Assembly: GCA_937926975.1 (NCBI GenBank) | Contig: CALBCJ010000010.1 | Coordinates: forward strand, 1 to 64,000 | Length of the DNA: 64,000 bases | DNA from: an uncultured Propionibacteriaceae bacterium | GTDB lineage: Bacteria > Actinomycetota > Actinomycetes > Propionibacteriales > Propionibacteriaceae | Direction: 5' to 3' | In this document: positions 1 through 8,236 of the stretch, one piece after another | Layout: each line of letters opens with the position of its first letter | Position numbering within the stretch: the first letter of the stretch is position 1 | Notes under the pieces: model-generated | Told to the model about the DNA's origin: nothing | Databases searched by the model: none | Seen by the model: only the letters and a program-made list of their open reading frames with translations | Position numbers and translations under genes: made by a program

Positions 1-2
1 TC

Positions 3-2351
3 TGTGCCCTAGTGGTGCACTTCGCGCTGGGGATGCTCACTCCCGGCTCCGGGCGGCCTGGACGTACCGCCCGCCGCGCCCACGCCCAGATCTCGGTGCT
101 GATCGGGCTGTGGCTGGTGGTCTTCGGGGTGGACAACCTGCTCGACCGGTACGGCCTCGTGCTGGGCTCCGGCTCGGGGCTGCTGGACGGCATGACCTAC
201 ACCGACGAGCACTCCCGGCTGACCGCGGCCACCGTGGTCGCGGCGATCGCCTTCATCACCGCCGTCCTGTTCTTCTGGAACGCGGTCCGCCCGAGCTGGA
301 GCCTGCCGATCGCGTCGGTCGTGCTGATGGTGGTGTCGTCGCTGATCGTCGGGCTGGCCTACCCGGCCGTGATCCAGTCCTTCGACGTCCGCCCCGACGA
401 GCCCGACAAGGAGCGGCCGTACATCGAGCGCCACATCGCCGCCACCCGGCAGGCCTACGGGATCACCGACCTGGAGATCTACGACTACTCGGCGACCACG
501 GCCACCAACCCGGGCCAGCTGAAGGCCGACGCGGCCGCCCTGCCCGGGATCCGGCTGATCGACCCGACCCTGTCGCGGGACACCTTCGAGCAGCTGCAGC
601 AGGTTCGCGGCTACCTCTCGGTGGCGCCGGTGCTGGACGTCGACCGGTACACGATCGGCGGGCAGGAGACCGACGTGGTGATCGCGGCCCGGGAGATGGA
701 CCACAGCGGGCTGCCGAACAAGGAGTGGAACAACCTTCACACGGTGTACACCCACGGCTACGGCGTGGTCGCCTCGTACGGCAACCGGCGCCAGGTCTCC
801 GGGGAGCCGGACTGGCTGGCCAAGGACATCCCGCAGGTCGGCCGGCTCACCGTGGCCGAGCCGCGGATCTACTACGGCGAGCAGCAGACCACCTTCGCGG
901 TGGTCGGTCGCCCCGAGGGAGCCCCCCCGATCGAGTTCGACACTCCCGGGGTGGGCGGCAGCGAGCACCAGAGCACGTACGCCGGCCGGGGCGGGGTGCC
1001 GATCGGCAGCTTCGGCAACCGGCTGCTGTACGCGACTCGGTTCGCCGACATCAACCTGCTGCTCTCAGACCGGGTGAACGCCTCGTCGAAGATCCTGTAC
1101 CAGCGCACCCCGCGGGAACGGGTGAAGCAGGTCGCGCCGTGGCTGACGCCGGACTCTGACATCTACCCGGCGATCGTGGATGGGCGGATCGTGTGGATCG
1201 TGGATGCGTACACAACCACCGCCTACTACCCGAACAGCCGCAGCACCTCGCTGCGCGGCGCGATCACCGACGCGATCAACAGCGGGCAGACCGTGGGCAC
1301 CGACGCCACCGTCAGCTACCTGCGCAACTCGGTGAAGGCGACCGTCGACGCGTACGACGGGACCGTGACCCTCTATGCCTGGGACGAGCAGGACCCGCTG
1401 CTGCAGACCTGGATGAAGGTGTACCCGGGCACGGTGCAGCCGAGCTCCCAGATCAGTGCCGAGCTGCGTGACCACCTGCGCTACCCGGAGGACCTGTTCA
1501 AGGTTCAGCGCGACGTGATCCAGCGCTACCACACCACCGACCCGGCGAAGTGGTTCGACCAGTCAGACCTGTGGGCGATCCCGCTCAGCCCGACCGCTGA
1601 CAAGCGCCGCGAGCCGACCTACTTCGTCTCGATCAAGTGGCCGGCAGCGAAGCTGAACGGGGTCGACACCCCGGCCGAGCCGAAGGCCCGGTTCTCGCAG
1701 ACCGCGGTCTTCACCCCGGTGAACCGGGAGAACCTGGCGGCTCAGCTGGTGGTGGTAGCCGACGCGGCCAGCCCGGACTACGGCAAGCTGCGGGTGCTGC
1801 GGATGAGTGACAGCACCCAGATCTCCGGCCCGAACCAGGCGTACAACGCGATCGTCGCCAGCGAGCGGGTGGCGGCCGCGGTGCTGCCGTACAAGCAGAG
1901 CTCGGCGCAGGTGCTGTACGGCAACCTGCTCACGATCCCGCTCGGCGGCGGCGTGATGTACGTGGAGCCGATCTACACCAAGCGGGAGAACGCCCAGGGC
2001 AGCGGGACCGCCGCTGCCGGCTCGTTCCCCGTCCTCACCTTCGTGGTGGTCCGGTTCGGGGAGACGGTCGGGATCGGCACCACCTTGCAGGAGGCGCTGG
2101 ACCAGGCCTTCGCCGGCAACTCCGGTGTGAGTACGGGGGAGCAGACCACCTCCGGCACTCCCGGCACCCAGCCGCCTCCGCCTACTGGCAACGTCGACCA
2201 GGACGCCCTGCAGCAGGCCCTCGGCGACGCCCAGAAGGCGTTCACCGCAGCCGACACGGCGCTCAAGAACGGTGACCTGGCCGGCTACCAGAAGGCGATC
2301 GGCGAGGCCCGGGCGGCCATCGACCGGGCCCGGGTGGCGTCGGGACGCTGA
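3..2351 (+). CDS. UPF0182 family membrane protein, 3' part (5' cut by window edge)
   Basis: This is the C-terminal 782 residues of a UPF0182 protein. Family members are usually near 950-1000 residues, and the frame is open to the window edge, so the GTG at 12 is unlikely to be the true start. Three membrane segments are visible near the start (about residues 30-50, 75-100 and 100-120 of the visible part). They precede a long extracytoplasmic domain and a Thr/Pro/Gly-rich linker, then an Ala-rich helical tail of about 50 residues. The family is widespread in actinobacteria and its biochemical role is not established. A strong hairpin follows the stop codon, so the gene probably ends its transcript here. 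Confidence 0.9.
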   Translation, partial: CALVVHFALGMLTPGSGRPGRTARRAHAQISVLIGLWLVVFGVDNLLDRYGLVLGSGSGLLDGMTYTDEHSRLTAATVVAAIAFITAVLFFWNAVRPSWSLPIASVVLMVVSSLIVGLAYPAVIQSFDVRPDEPDKERPYIERHIAATRQAYGITDLEIYDYSATTATNPGQLKADAAALPGIRLIDPTLSRDTFEQLQQVRGYLSVAPVLDVDRYTIGGQETDVVIAAREMDHSGLPNKEWNNLHTVYTHGYGVVASYGNRRQVSGEPDWLAKDIPQVGRLTVAEPRIYYGEQQTTFAVVGRPEGAPPIEFDTPGVGGSEHQSTYAGRGGVPIGSFGNRLLYATRFADINLLLSDRVNASSKILYQRTPRERVKQVAPWLTPDSDIYPAIVDGRIVWIVDAYTTTAYYPNSRSTSLRGAITDAINSGQTVGTDATVSYLRNSVKATVDAYDGTVTLYAWDEQDPLLQTWMKVYPGTVQPSSQISAELRDHLRYPEDLFKVQRDVIQRYHTTDPAKWFDQSDLWAIPLSPTADKRREPTYFVSIKWPAAKLNGVDTPAEPKARFSQTAVFTPVNRENLAAQLVVVADAASPDYGKLRVLRMSDSTQISGPNQAYNAIVASERVAAAVLPYKQSSAQVLYGNLLTIPLGGGVMYVEPIYTKRENAQGSGTAAAGSFPVLTFVVVRFGETVGIGTTLQEALDQAFAGNSGVSTGEQTTSGTPGTQPPPPTGNVDQDALQQALGDAQKAFTAADTALKNGDLAGYQKAIGEARAAIDRARVASGR

Positions 2352-2361
2352 TCGGCGGACC

Positions 2362-2391
2362 GGGGCCGCAGGCACCTGCCTGGCCGGCCCC
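2362..2391. terminator. Bidirectional hairpin terminator
   Basis: A compound stem lies between two convergent genes: GGGGCCG at 2362-2368 pairs with 2385-2391, and inside it CAGGCA at 2369-2374 pairs with 2377-2382. There is no U-tract, as is common for actinobacterial terminators. It would serve both the UPF0182 gene and the M16 operon. Confidence 0.6.
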
Positions 2392-2411
2392 CAGGCCTGC
2401 GAGCCGACGGG

Positions 2412-3731
2412 CTACAGCTCGGGCGCCGGCTCAGCCGGGACCTGAAGCGCCTCGGCCAGGTCCGGGTGCCCCACCACCAGCAGCGACGGCTCGCTCGGCC
2501 AGAGCTCGGCGTACGCGGCGGTAGCCTGCTGGGGGGTCACCGTGCGGGTCCGGGCCCGGCTCTGGTCGAGGTACGCCGGATCCAGCCCGTGGCAGGCGAG
2601 CACCACTGCCTGCTGGCAGACCGCGGCGGCGGTCGCGTACCGCAGCGGCGCGATGTCGGTCAGGTAGCGGATCGCCCGGGCGACCTCCCGGGCGCTGAAG
2701 GGCCGCTGGCTGATGTCGAGCAGGGCCCGGGCCTCGGCCAGGGCGGGGGCGACGACCTCGGTCCGGAAGGAGCCGGAGAAGGCCAGGTACCCGGCGCCTC
2801 GCAGCGGGTACGGCGTCAGGTGGACCCCGTAGGTCCAGCCTCGACGCTCCCGCAGCACCGTGTTGAGCCGGCTCTGGAAGGCCCCTCCCATGGCGACCGA
2901 CGCGACCTGGAGCGCCGGCCAGCGTGGGTCCAGCCGGTCGCAGGCGAAGGCCAGCAGCCGGACATCGGCCTGCACCGCACTCGACCGCGCCACCAGCCGC
3001 TGTGACGGTACGGCTGCTGCGGGTGGCTGGTGCTCGGGGGCTGACCGGTCGGCCCGCCAGTCGCCGAAGGCGTCCTCGGCCAGCTGGAGCGGGTCGAGGC
3101 CGGTGAAGTCCCCGGCCAGAACCAGCGTCGCCGCGACGGGGGAGTAGTGCTGCCGGTGAAAAGCCTGAGCGGCCTCGGCGGTGACCCGCGAGACCGTGGT
3201 CGTGCTGCCGCCGCTGGGACGGCTGGCCCGGGAGCCAGGAGCGAAGACCGAGGCCGGGGTGAGGGCGGCCGCCAGGTGGGCCGAGCTGGCCCGGACCTGC
3301 ACCAGCTCGGCTCTGCGCAGCCCGACCTGGCGGACGATGTCGGCCTCGGCCAGGGCCGGTTCCCGCACGGCCTCAGCCAGCAGTGGCAGCGCCGGTGCCA
3401 GCTCGGTCACCGGGACGCTGATCCCGACCTGGGTGCCCGAGAGGGTGGCGGAGGCGGCGAAGACCGCGCCGAGGTCCTCGAGGCGGGCGGTGAGCTCACT
3501 GCCGGGATGGGGCAGGGTGCCTTCGTCCAGGGTGTGGGCGACGATGGTGGCGATCCCCTCCATCTCGGGGGGCTCCAGGCTCAGGGGCAGGTCCAGGCTG
3601 AGAGCCGCCGAGACCACGTACTGGCCGGGCAGGTGAAAGGCCCAGACGGTGAGCCCGGTGCTGAGCCGGGCCTCCTGGTGGCCGGGGAAGCTCCAGTCGC
3701 GGGCCGGGGCGATGCGTGGTCGGCGGGTCAT
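2412..3731 (-). CDS. M16 family peptidase, non-catalytic partner subunit
   Basis: A 439-residue protein with the two-lobed M16 (pitrilysin/MPP-like) layout. The zinc motif HxxEH is degenerate: residues 66-70 read HTLDE, so it cannot bind catalytic zinc in the usual way. The C-terminal half keeps the R/Y pair (in RRGWTYG) that in M16B heterodimers is supplied by the partner subunit. The ATG at 3731 overlaps the stop of the upstream M16 gene by four bases (ATGA), so the two subunits are translationally coupled. The reading frame runs further upstream, but that part is a shadow of the neighbour. Together the two genes look like a classic split M16B protease; the substrate is unknown. Confidence 0.85.
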   Translation of the reverse strand: MTRRPRIAPARDWSFPGHQEARLSTGLTVWAFHLPGQYVVSAALSLDLPLSLEPPEMEGIATIVAHTLDEGTLPHPGSELTARLEDLGAVFAASATLSGTQVGISVPVTELAPALPLLAEAVREPALAEADIVRQVGLRRAELVQVRASSAHLAAALTPASVFAPGSRASRPSGGSTTTVSRVTAEAAQAFHRQHYSPVAATLVLAGDFTGLDPLQLAEDAFGDWRADRSAPEHQPPAAAVPSQRLVARSSAVQADVRLLAFACDRLDPRWPALQVASVAMGGAFQSRLNTVLRERRGWTYGVHLTPYPLRGAGYLAFSGSFRTEVVAPALAEARALLDISQRPFSAREVARAIRYLTDIAPLRYATAAAVCQQAVVLACHGLDPAYLDQSRARTRTVTPQQATAAYAELWPSEPSLLVVGHPDLAEALQVPAEPAPEL

Positions 3732-5014
3732 CGAGCCTCCTGAGCCCGGTAGTGGAGGACGGCTCGCTGGTCGCTGCGGAGCCAGCGCTGGGCCGCCGCT
3801 GCGACCTGGTCCCGGGTCAGAGCCCGAACGGTCGCCAGCCGAGTGTTGATCCAGTCGGGGTCGTCGAGCAGGCAGGTGGCCTGCCCGATCCGGTCGGCCC
3901 GCTGGTCGAGGGCGGCGAGCTCGGTGAGCCACTCCCGAGTCAGCTGGGCGACGGAACGGGCGTGCTCGGCCTCGGTCGGGCCGGTGCCGACGAGCTCGTC
4001 CCAGGCCGTCACCAGCTCTTGCTCCAGCCGCTCCAGGCTCACCTCGTCCCAGCAGCGGGCATACCCGACCGCGATCGAGTTGCCCCGGGCCAGCGACAGC
4101 GTGAACGCGCCGGCGTGCTCGGCCAGCTCGGTGCGGACCAGGGCCTGGTGCAGCCTGGATGTGAGCCCGTCACCGAGAACTGAGGTCGCCAGCCCGAGAG
4201 CCTCAAGGTCCGGGTGCCCGGCTGCGGGCAGCCGCCAGGCCAGGTAGACCGCGTCACGGGGGACGTCGGTGCTCACCTCCCGGCGGGGCACCCCGCTGTG
4301 GGCCGGCAGGGCCGGGGTCTGGGGACGGCGGCGACCAGGCCGAGCCGGGAGGTGACCGAAGTACTGCTGGGCCAGGGCCAGCCCGCGGCGCTCGGTGATG
4401 TCGCCGACCAGGGTCAGCACCGCCCGCGACGGCCGGTAGTGGCGCTCGAAGAAGTCGCGGACATCGGCCAGGGTGGCGGCGTCCAGGTCGGCCATCGAGC
4501 CGATCGTGGTGTGCCCGTACGGGTGGTCGGCGGGAAAGCTGAGCTCCAGCAGGTGCTGCCAGACGTTCCCGTACGGCACGTTGTCGTAGCGCTGCCGCTT
4601 CTCCTCCTTGACCACCTCGCGCTGGTTGTCGAGGCTGGCCTGGTCAACAGCGTCGAGCAGGGTCCCCAGCCGGTCCGCCTCGAGCCACAGCGCCAGCCGC
4701 AGCGCCCCGGTCGGGACCGACTCGTAGTAGTTGGTCCGGTCGAACGACGTAGTCCCGTTGACCGAGCCGCCGGCGGCCTGCAGCAGCCCCAGGTGGTCGC
4801 CAGCCCGAACCTGCGACGAGCCCTGGAACATCAGGTGCTCGAAGAGGTGGGCGAAACCGGTCCGGCCCGGCGGCTCGTCGGCTGAGCCGACGTCGTACCA
4901 GAGGTTGACCGCGACCGCCGGCACGGTCGGGTCCGGACTGATCACCACCCGCAGCCCGTTGTCGAGCCGGTGCTGGTGGATCGGGTAGCGAATCTGCTGG
5001 TCGAGGCTGGCCAT
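3728..5014 (-). CDS. M16 family zinc metallopeptidase, catalytic subunit
   Basis: A 428-residue M16B peptidase. The inverted zinc motif HLFEH is at residues 56-60, and a downstream acidic helix (KEEKRQRYDNVPYG, about residue 135) supplies the third zinc ligand expected for the family. The fold is the usual pair of M16 domains; no signal peptide is seen, so it is probably cytoplasmic. The following gene encodes the inactive partner with a four-base overlap, which supports an obligate heterodimer. A TAGGCT hexamer lies 10 nt before the ATG, so the mRNA leader is probably very short. The likely role is degradation of peptides; the specificity cannot be read from sequence. Confidence 0.9.
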   Translation of the reverse strand: MASLDQQIRYPIHQHRLDNGLRVVISPDPTVPAVAVNLWYDVGSADEPPGRTGFAHLFEHLMFQGSSQVRAGDHLGLLQAAGGSVNGTTSFDRTNYYESVPTGALRLALWLEADRLGTLLDAVDQASLDNQREVVKEEKRQRYDNVPYGNVWQHLLELSFPADHPYGHTTIGSMADLDAATLADVRDFFERHYRPSRAVLTLVGDITERRGLALAQQYFGHLPARPGRRRPQTPALPAHSGVPRREVSTDVPRDAVYLAWRLPAAGHPDLEALGLATSVLGDGLTSRLHQALVRTELAEHAGAFTLSLARGNSIAVGYARCWDEVSLERLEQELVTAWDELVGTGPTEAEHARSVAQLTREWLTELAALDQRADRIGQATCLLDDPDWINTRLATVRALTRDQVAAAAQRWLRSDQRAVLHYRAQEAR

Positions 5015-5042
5015 GGTGGGCGCCAGCCTAGTGGGCCGCCGG

Positions 5043-6347
5043 TCAGCGGATCGCCCGAGCCTCCAGGTAGTAGCGCTTCTCAGCCGCCTGGCCGATGGAG
5101 AAGGTCTTGCGGGGCAGCGCCCCGTCGGCGACCAGGGAGGCGAAGAAGGTCTTCTTCGACACCTCGGGCAGGAAGAGCCCCAGGTTGGCCTCGTCGCCGG
5201 CCAGCTCGGCGGTGACGTCGGCGCCGTGGATGTAGTCCACCTCGTGGCCCTCGGCGGCCAGGGCGTCGATCACCCGCTGCAGGGTGCCGGCGGCGATGCT
5301 GGCCTGTGGCTGCTGGACCACGTACACGTCGAGCTCGTCGCCGCAGGCCGTCCCGAAGGCCTGCTCGCCGGTGGTCTCGAGCGCGGCCAGCAGGGTGTCC
5401 AGGTCAGGGACGGGCTCGCGGACGAAGCCCGCGCAGTGCCGGGCCAGCTCGGTCTCGAAGGCGTCGCGGCTGGTGGCGAAGAGGACCCGGTGGATCGGCT
5501 CGAAGTCCAGCCCGGGGTCGAAGATGTTCTCCAGCTCGACCAGGGCGTACCGGGCGGGGTGCTGGGCCCGCTCGGCCTCGTCCAGACCGGCCTTGACATC
5601 CTCCCAGCAGCTCTTCGCTGTCGCCAGGCTGTGGTTGCCGTCGCCCATGGCGAACAGCAGCGGGTTGGCCGGGTCGAGCTGGTGGTGCAGCCCGGCCAGG
5701 GCCTGAGCCACCTGGGCCAGGTCGGCCGGGTCACTGACCGCCCACCCGGTGATGTGGCCGCCGCCGGCCACTAGGTCGGTGTCGTAGACCTGGGTCAGCC
5801 GGTCGGTCTGGCTGGTCAGCGGCTCGATCACGCTGCGGCCGGGGTCGCTGATCAGCACCATGATGTGCGGCAGCTCCAGCGGTGCGTCCTGGCGGATCCG
5901 CTTCCGTGGCGGGATCCGGTCCAGGATGGTTCCCTCGGTGGCCCGTACCAGGGAGCGGGAGCCGGGGCTGTAGTCGTACGCCTCCAGGTCGATGGCCACC
6001 ATCAGCCCCCACCGGACGGCGCCCGACTCGGACTGCCGCCGGACCAGGATGAACGACTCGGGCAGGGTCTGCAGCAGGCCCCGCTCCAGGTAGCTGCGCA
6101 TGGTGTCGTTGATGCGGGCGATCCGGGCACCGGGGTCGGGCTCGCCCAGGTACACCTCTGGGTAGATCAGGTGCAGGGTCGAGGGAGCGTCGCCGATCTC
6201 GGTGGCGAGCCGGCTCCAGTACTCGGGCTGGGAGGTGAACTGGTCGCAGGCCACCACCGCCCACCGCCGCAGGTCAGCTCCGGGGGCGGGGAGCAGGATG
6301 TCGGGGACGGCGACGCCGATGTCGGCCAGGATCTGCTGGTGGGTCAT
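5043..6347 (-). CDS. DUF1015 family protein
   Basis: A 434-residue protein of the DUF1015 family, recognised from the N-terminal block around WAVVACDQFTSQPEYW, the central MGDGNHSLATAK motif and the C-terminal DYIHGAD block. The length is typical. The conserved Asp, Asn and His residues suggest an enzyme, but no reaction is established well enough for me to assign one. It is the first gene of a minus-strand run followed by the M16 pair after 28 nt, so co-transcription is likely. A TAGGCT hexamer ends exactly six bases before the ATG, which supports this start and a leaderless transcript. Confidence 0.85.
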   Translation of the reverse strand: MTHQQILADIGVAVPDILLPAPGADLRRWAVVACDQFTSQPEYWSRLATEIGDAPSTLHLIYPEVYLGEPDPGARIARINDTMRSYLERGLLQTLPESFILVRRQSESGAVRWGLMVAIDLEAYDYSPGSRSLVRATEGTILDRIPPRKRIRQDAPLELPHIMVLISDPGRSVIEPLTSQTDRLTQVYDTDLVAGGGHITGWAVSDPADLAQVAQALAGLHHQLDPANPLLFAMGDGNHSLATAKSCWEDVKAGLDEAERAQHPARYALVELENIFDPGLDFEPIHRVLFATSRDAFETELARHCAGFVREPVPDLDTLLAALETTGEQAFGTACGDELDVYVVQQPQASIAAGTLQRVIDALAAEGHEVDYIHGADVTAELAGDEANLGLFLPEVSKKTFFASLVADGALPRKTFSIGQAAEKRYYLEARAIR

Positions 6348-6353
6348 GGGCCG

Positions 6354-6359
6354 AGCCTA
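6354..6359 (-). promoter_or_regulatory. -10 element of a probable leaderless promoter (DUF1015 gene)
   Basis: TAGGCT on the minus strand with a six-base gap to the ATG at 6347, so transcription would start at or next to the start codon. No convincing -35 is seen. Confidence 0.5.
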
Positions 6360-6420
6360 GTGGGACCGGCCGACGGTCCTGAGGGCTGGGGCCAGGGTGT
6401 CGGGACCGAGGGGAGGGCAG

Positions 6421-6460
6421 AAGAAGAAAGAACCTCAGGCCTTCTCGGTCCTGAGGTTCT
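6421..6460 (-). terminator. Rho-independent terminator of tRNA-fMet
   Basis: An 11-bp perfect stem (6429-6439 with 6450-6460, loop 6440-6449) is followed on the minus strand by a pyrimidine-rich CTTTCTTCTT tract. It lies 18 nt past the tRNA 3' end. This is the only canonical U-tract terminator I found in the window. Confidence 0.8.
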
Positions 6461-6477
6461 CACTCCGCGGTCACTAG

Positions 6478-6551
6478 TAGCGGGGACAGGATTTGAACCT
6501 GTGGCCTCCGGGTTATGAGCCCGGCGAGCTACCGAACTGCTCCACCCCGCG
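6478..6551 (-). tRNA. Initiator tRNA-fMet (anticodon CAU)
   Basis: The 74-nt gene folds as a full cloverleaf, with the anticodon loop CTCATAA giving CAU. Initiator identity is shown by the unpaired first acceptor position (C1 opposite T72) and by the GGG/CCC-rich anticodon stem (CCGGG with CCCGG). The 3' CCA is not encoded (ACTA follows), so it must be added after transcription. It has its own promoter and terminator. Confidence 0.95.
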
Positions 6552-6563
6552 TCGGCCTGGCCT

Positions 6564-6592
6564 ACTCTACCGGGCTCGGCAGGGAGAGACAA
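6564..6592 (-). promoter_or_regulatory. Housekeeping promoter of tRNA-fMet
   Basis: On the minus strand TTGTCT (6587-6592), a 17-base spacer and TAGAGT (6564-6569) match the SigA pattern. The -10 ends 12 bases before the tRNA 5' end at 6551. Confidence 0.65.
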
Positions 6593-6663
6593 GTCCGCGG
6601 GCGTCCGGCGCTGCCGCCCGAGACGGTCAGGCCAGGAGTGCGGCAGGTCCCGTACGGTTCCCA

Positions 6664-6669
6664 TAGACT
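6664..6669 (+). promoter_or_regulatory. -10 element upstream of the ABC importer operon
   Basis: TAGACT, followed after exactly six bases by a GTG at 6676. This is the spacing seen at the other leaderless starts in this window. No clear -35 is present. Confidence 0.45.
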
Positions 6670-6675
6670 GACGCT

Positions 6676-6735
6676 GTGAAAGGTCCGTGCACTGGCGCGG
6701 TTCGAGACGGAAGGGACACGCTCGATGGCGTCTGA
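6676..6735 (+). CDS. Possible leaderless 19-residue leader ORF of the ABC importer operon
   Basis: The GTG six bases after a TAGACT hexamer opens a 19-codon frame (MKGPCTGAVRDGRDTLDGV). Its stop lies 8 bases inside the following transporter gene, so translation of the two would be coupled. I know no homologue. The support is the promoter geometry and the overlap, not conservation. It may be a regulatory leader or simply a ribosome-loading ORF, and it could also be chance. Confidence 0.35.
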   Translation: MKGPCTGAVRDGRDTLDGV

Positions 6736-8233
6736 CCGGGTCACGCGGCGGACTCTGCTCAGTGCTTCGGCGGCGGTGGCGGCACTCTCCGTCGCTGGGT
6801 GCAACTCCCCGGCCAGCAGTCCTCCCAGCGAGCGCAGGGTGCTGAAGGTGGGGGCGACCCTCGAGCCGCCAACACTGGACCCGACCGTGTCGGCGGCCGC
6901 CTCGATCTCGCAGGTGCTGCTGTACAACGTCTACGAGACCTTGATCCGGATGGACAGCGAGGGCAGGCTGCGGCCGCTGCTGGCGCAGCGCTGGGACGTC
7001 TCCGACGACCTCACCCGGTACACGTTCACGCTGCACGCAGGAGCAGCCTTCGCCTCCGGGGCCCCGGTCGACGCGGCCGCAGTGGTCGCCAGCCTGGAGC
7101 GGATGCGGGCCAGCACCGTCGGCTCGGTGAGGCGCCAGCACGAGGTGGTCGCCGACGTCCGGGCGGTTGACAGTGGCACCGTTGAGGTGCAGCTCAAGCG
7201 CCCAAGCCACTCCTGGCTGTACTCGATGGCCTCCACAGCCGGGATCGTGATCGACCCAGCCGTCACCGACATGGCCACCAGGCCGATGGGCTCGGGCCCG
7301 TTCGCGTACGCCTCCTGGGCCAAGAGCGACCGGATCGTGCTCACCAGGAACACGGCCTACTGGGGCACCCCGCCCCGCTTCGACGAGGCAGTCTTCCGCT
7401 ACTACGCCGAGGCGAACGCGATGGTGGCGGCGATGCTGGCCGGTGACCTGGACGTCGTCAGCAACCTGCAGTCACCCCAGACCGTGTCGCAGTTCAGCGA
7501 CACCAGCCGGTACACAGTCCTGGAGGGAACCACCACCGCCGAGGTGGTCCTCGGCCTCAACCACCTGCACCCGCTGCTGAGCAACATCAAGGTTCGCCAG
7601 GCCATCAACCACGCCATCGACCAGCAGGCACTGATCAAGACAGTCTGGGCCGGTCGGGGCCGGCCGATCGGGTCGATGGGCTCTCCGACCGAGCCCTTCT
7701 ACCAGGACCTGTCAGGGACCTACCCGTACGACCCGGCCAAGGCCAAGCAGCTGCTGGCGGAGGCTGGCACCCCCAGCCTGTCGCTGCGGCTGCGGGTTCC
7801 GACCACGCCCTACGCCACGGCCGCGGCCCGGTTCGTCTCCAGCCAGCTGGCCCAGGTCGGGATCACCGCCCCGGTGGAGGAGCTCGACTTCAGCGGCCGC
7901 TGGCTGCCGGAGGTCTACACCAAGGGCGACTACGACATGACCATCGTCGCTCACGCCGAGCCCTTCGACATCAGCAACTGGGCCGACCCGGAGTACTACT
8001 GGCACTACAGCAACCCCACGTTCTCGACCCTGCTGGCGCAGGCTGACATGGGAACCCAGGAAGAGTACGTGGCCAAGATGAGGCAAGCCGCACAGGTGCT
8101 GGCCACCGACGCTGCGGCAGTCTTCTTGTTCCTGATGCCGAACCTGGTCGTGACGAAGTCGACGATCAGCGGGGTCTCCGCTAACGCTGCCACGCTGAGC
8201 TTCGACCTGACGACCGTCGCCTCCTCCCGCTAG
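6725..8233 (+). CDS. Peptide/nickel ABC transporter substrate-binding lipoprotein
   Basis: A 502-residue family 5 solute-binding protein. The N-terminus has a twin-Arg-like RVTRRTLL stretch, a hydrophobic core and the lipobox LSVAGC, giving a lipid-anchored Cys near residue 26. Export by Tat or Sec is therefore likely. The body carries the SBP_bac_5 pattern, including the YNVYETLIRMDSEG block and RPSHSWLYSMAS. It heads a five-gene operon with two permeases and two ATPases, and it determines the ligand: a peptide, opine, nickel chelate or similar. The sequence does not decide which. A GGAAGGGA ribosome site sits upstream of the ATG. Confidence 0.9.
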   Translation: MASDRVTRRTLLSASAAVAALSVAGCNSPASSPPSERRVLKVGATLEPPTLDPTVSAAASISQVLLYNVYETLIRMDSEGRLRPLLAQRWDVSDDLTRYTFTLHAGAAFASGAPVDAAAVVASLERMRASTVGSVRRQHEVVADVRAVDSGTVEVQLKRPSHSWLYSMASTAGIVIDPAVTDMATRPMGSGPFAYASWAKSDRIVLTRNTAYWGTPPRFDEAVFRYYAEANAMVAAMLAGDLDVVSNLQSPQTVSQFSDTSRYTVLEGTTTAEVVLGLNHLHPLLSNIKVRQAINHAIDQQALIKTVWAGRGRPIGSMGSPTEPFYQDLSGTYPYDPAKAKQLLAEAGTPSLSLRLRVPTTPYATAAARFVSSQLAQVGITAPVEELDFSGRWLPEVYTKGDYDMTIVAHAEPFDISNWADPEYYWHYSNPTFSTLLAQADMGTQEEYVAKMRQAAQVLATDAAAVFLFLMPNLVVTKSTISGVSANAATLSFDLTTVASSR

Positions 8234-8236
8234 GCC

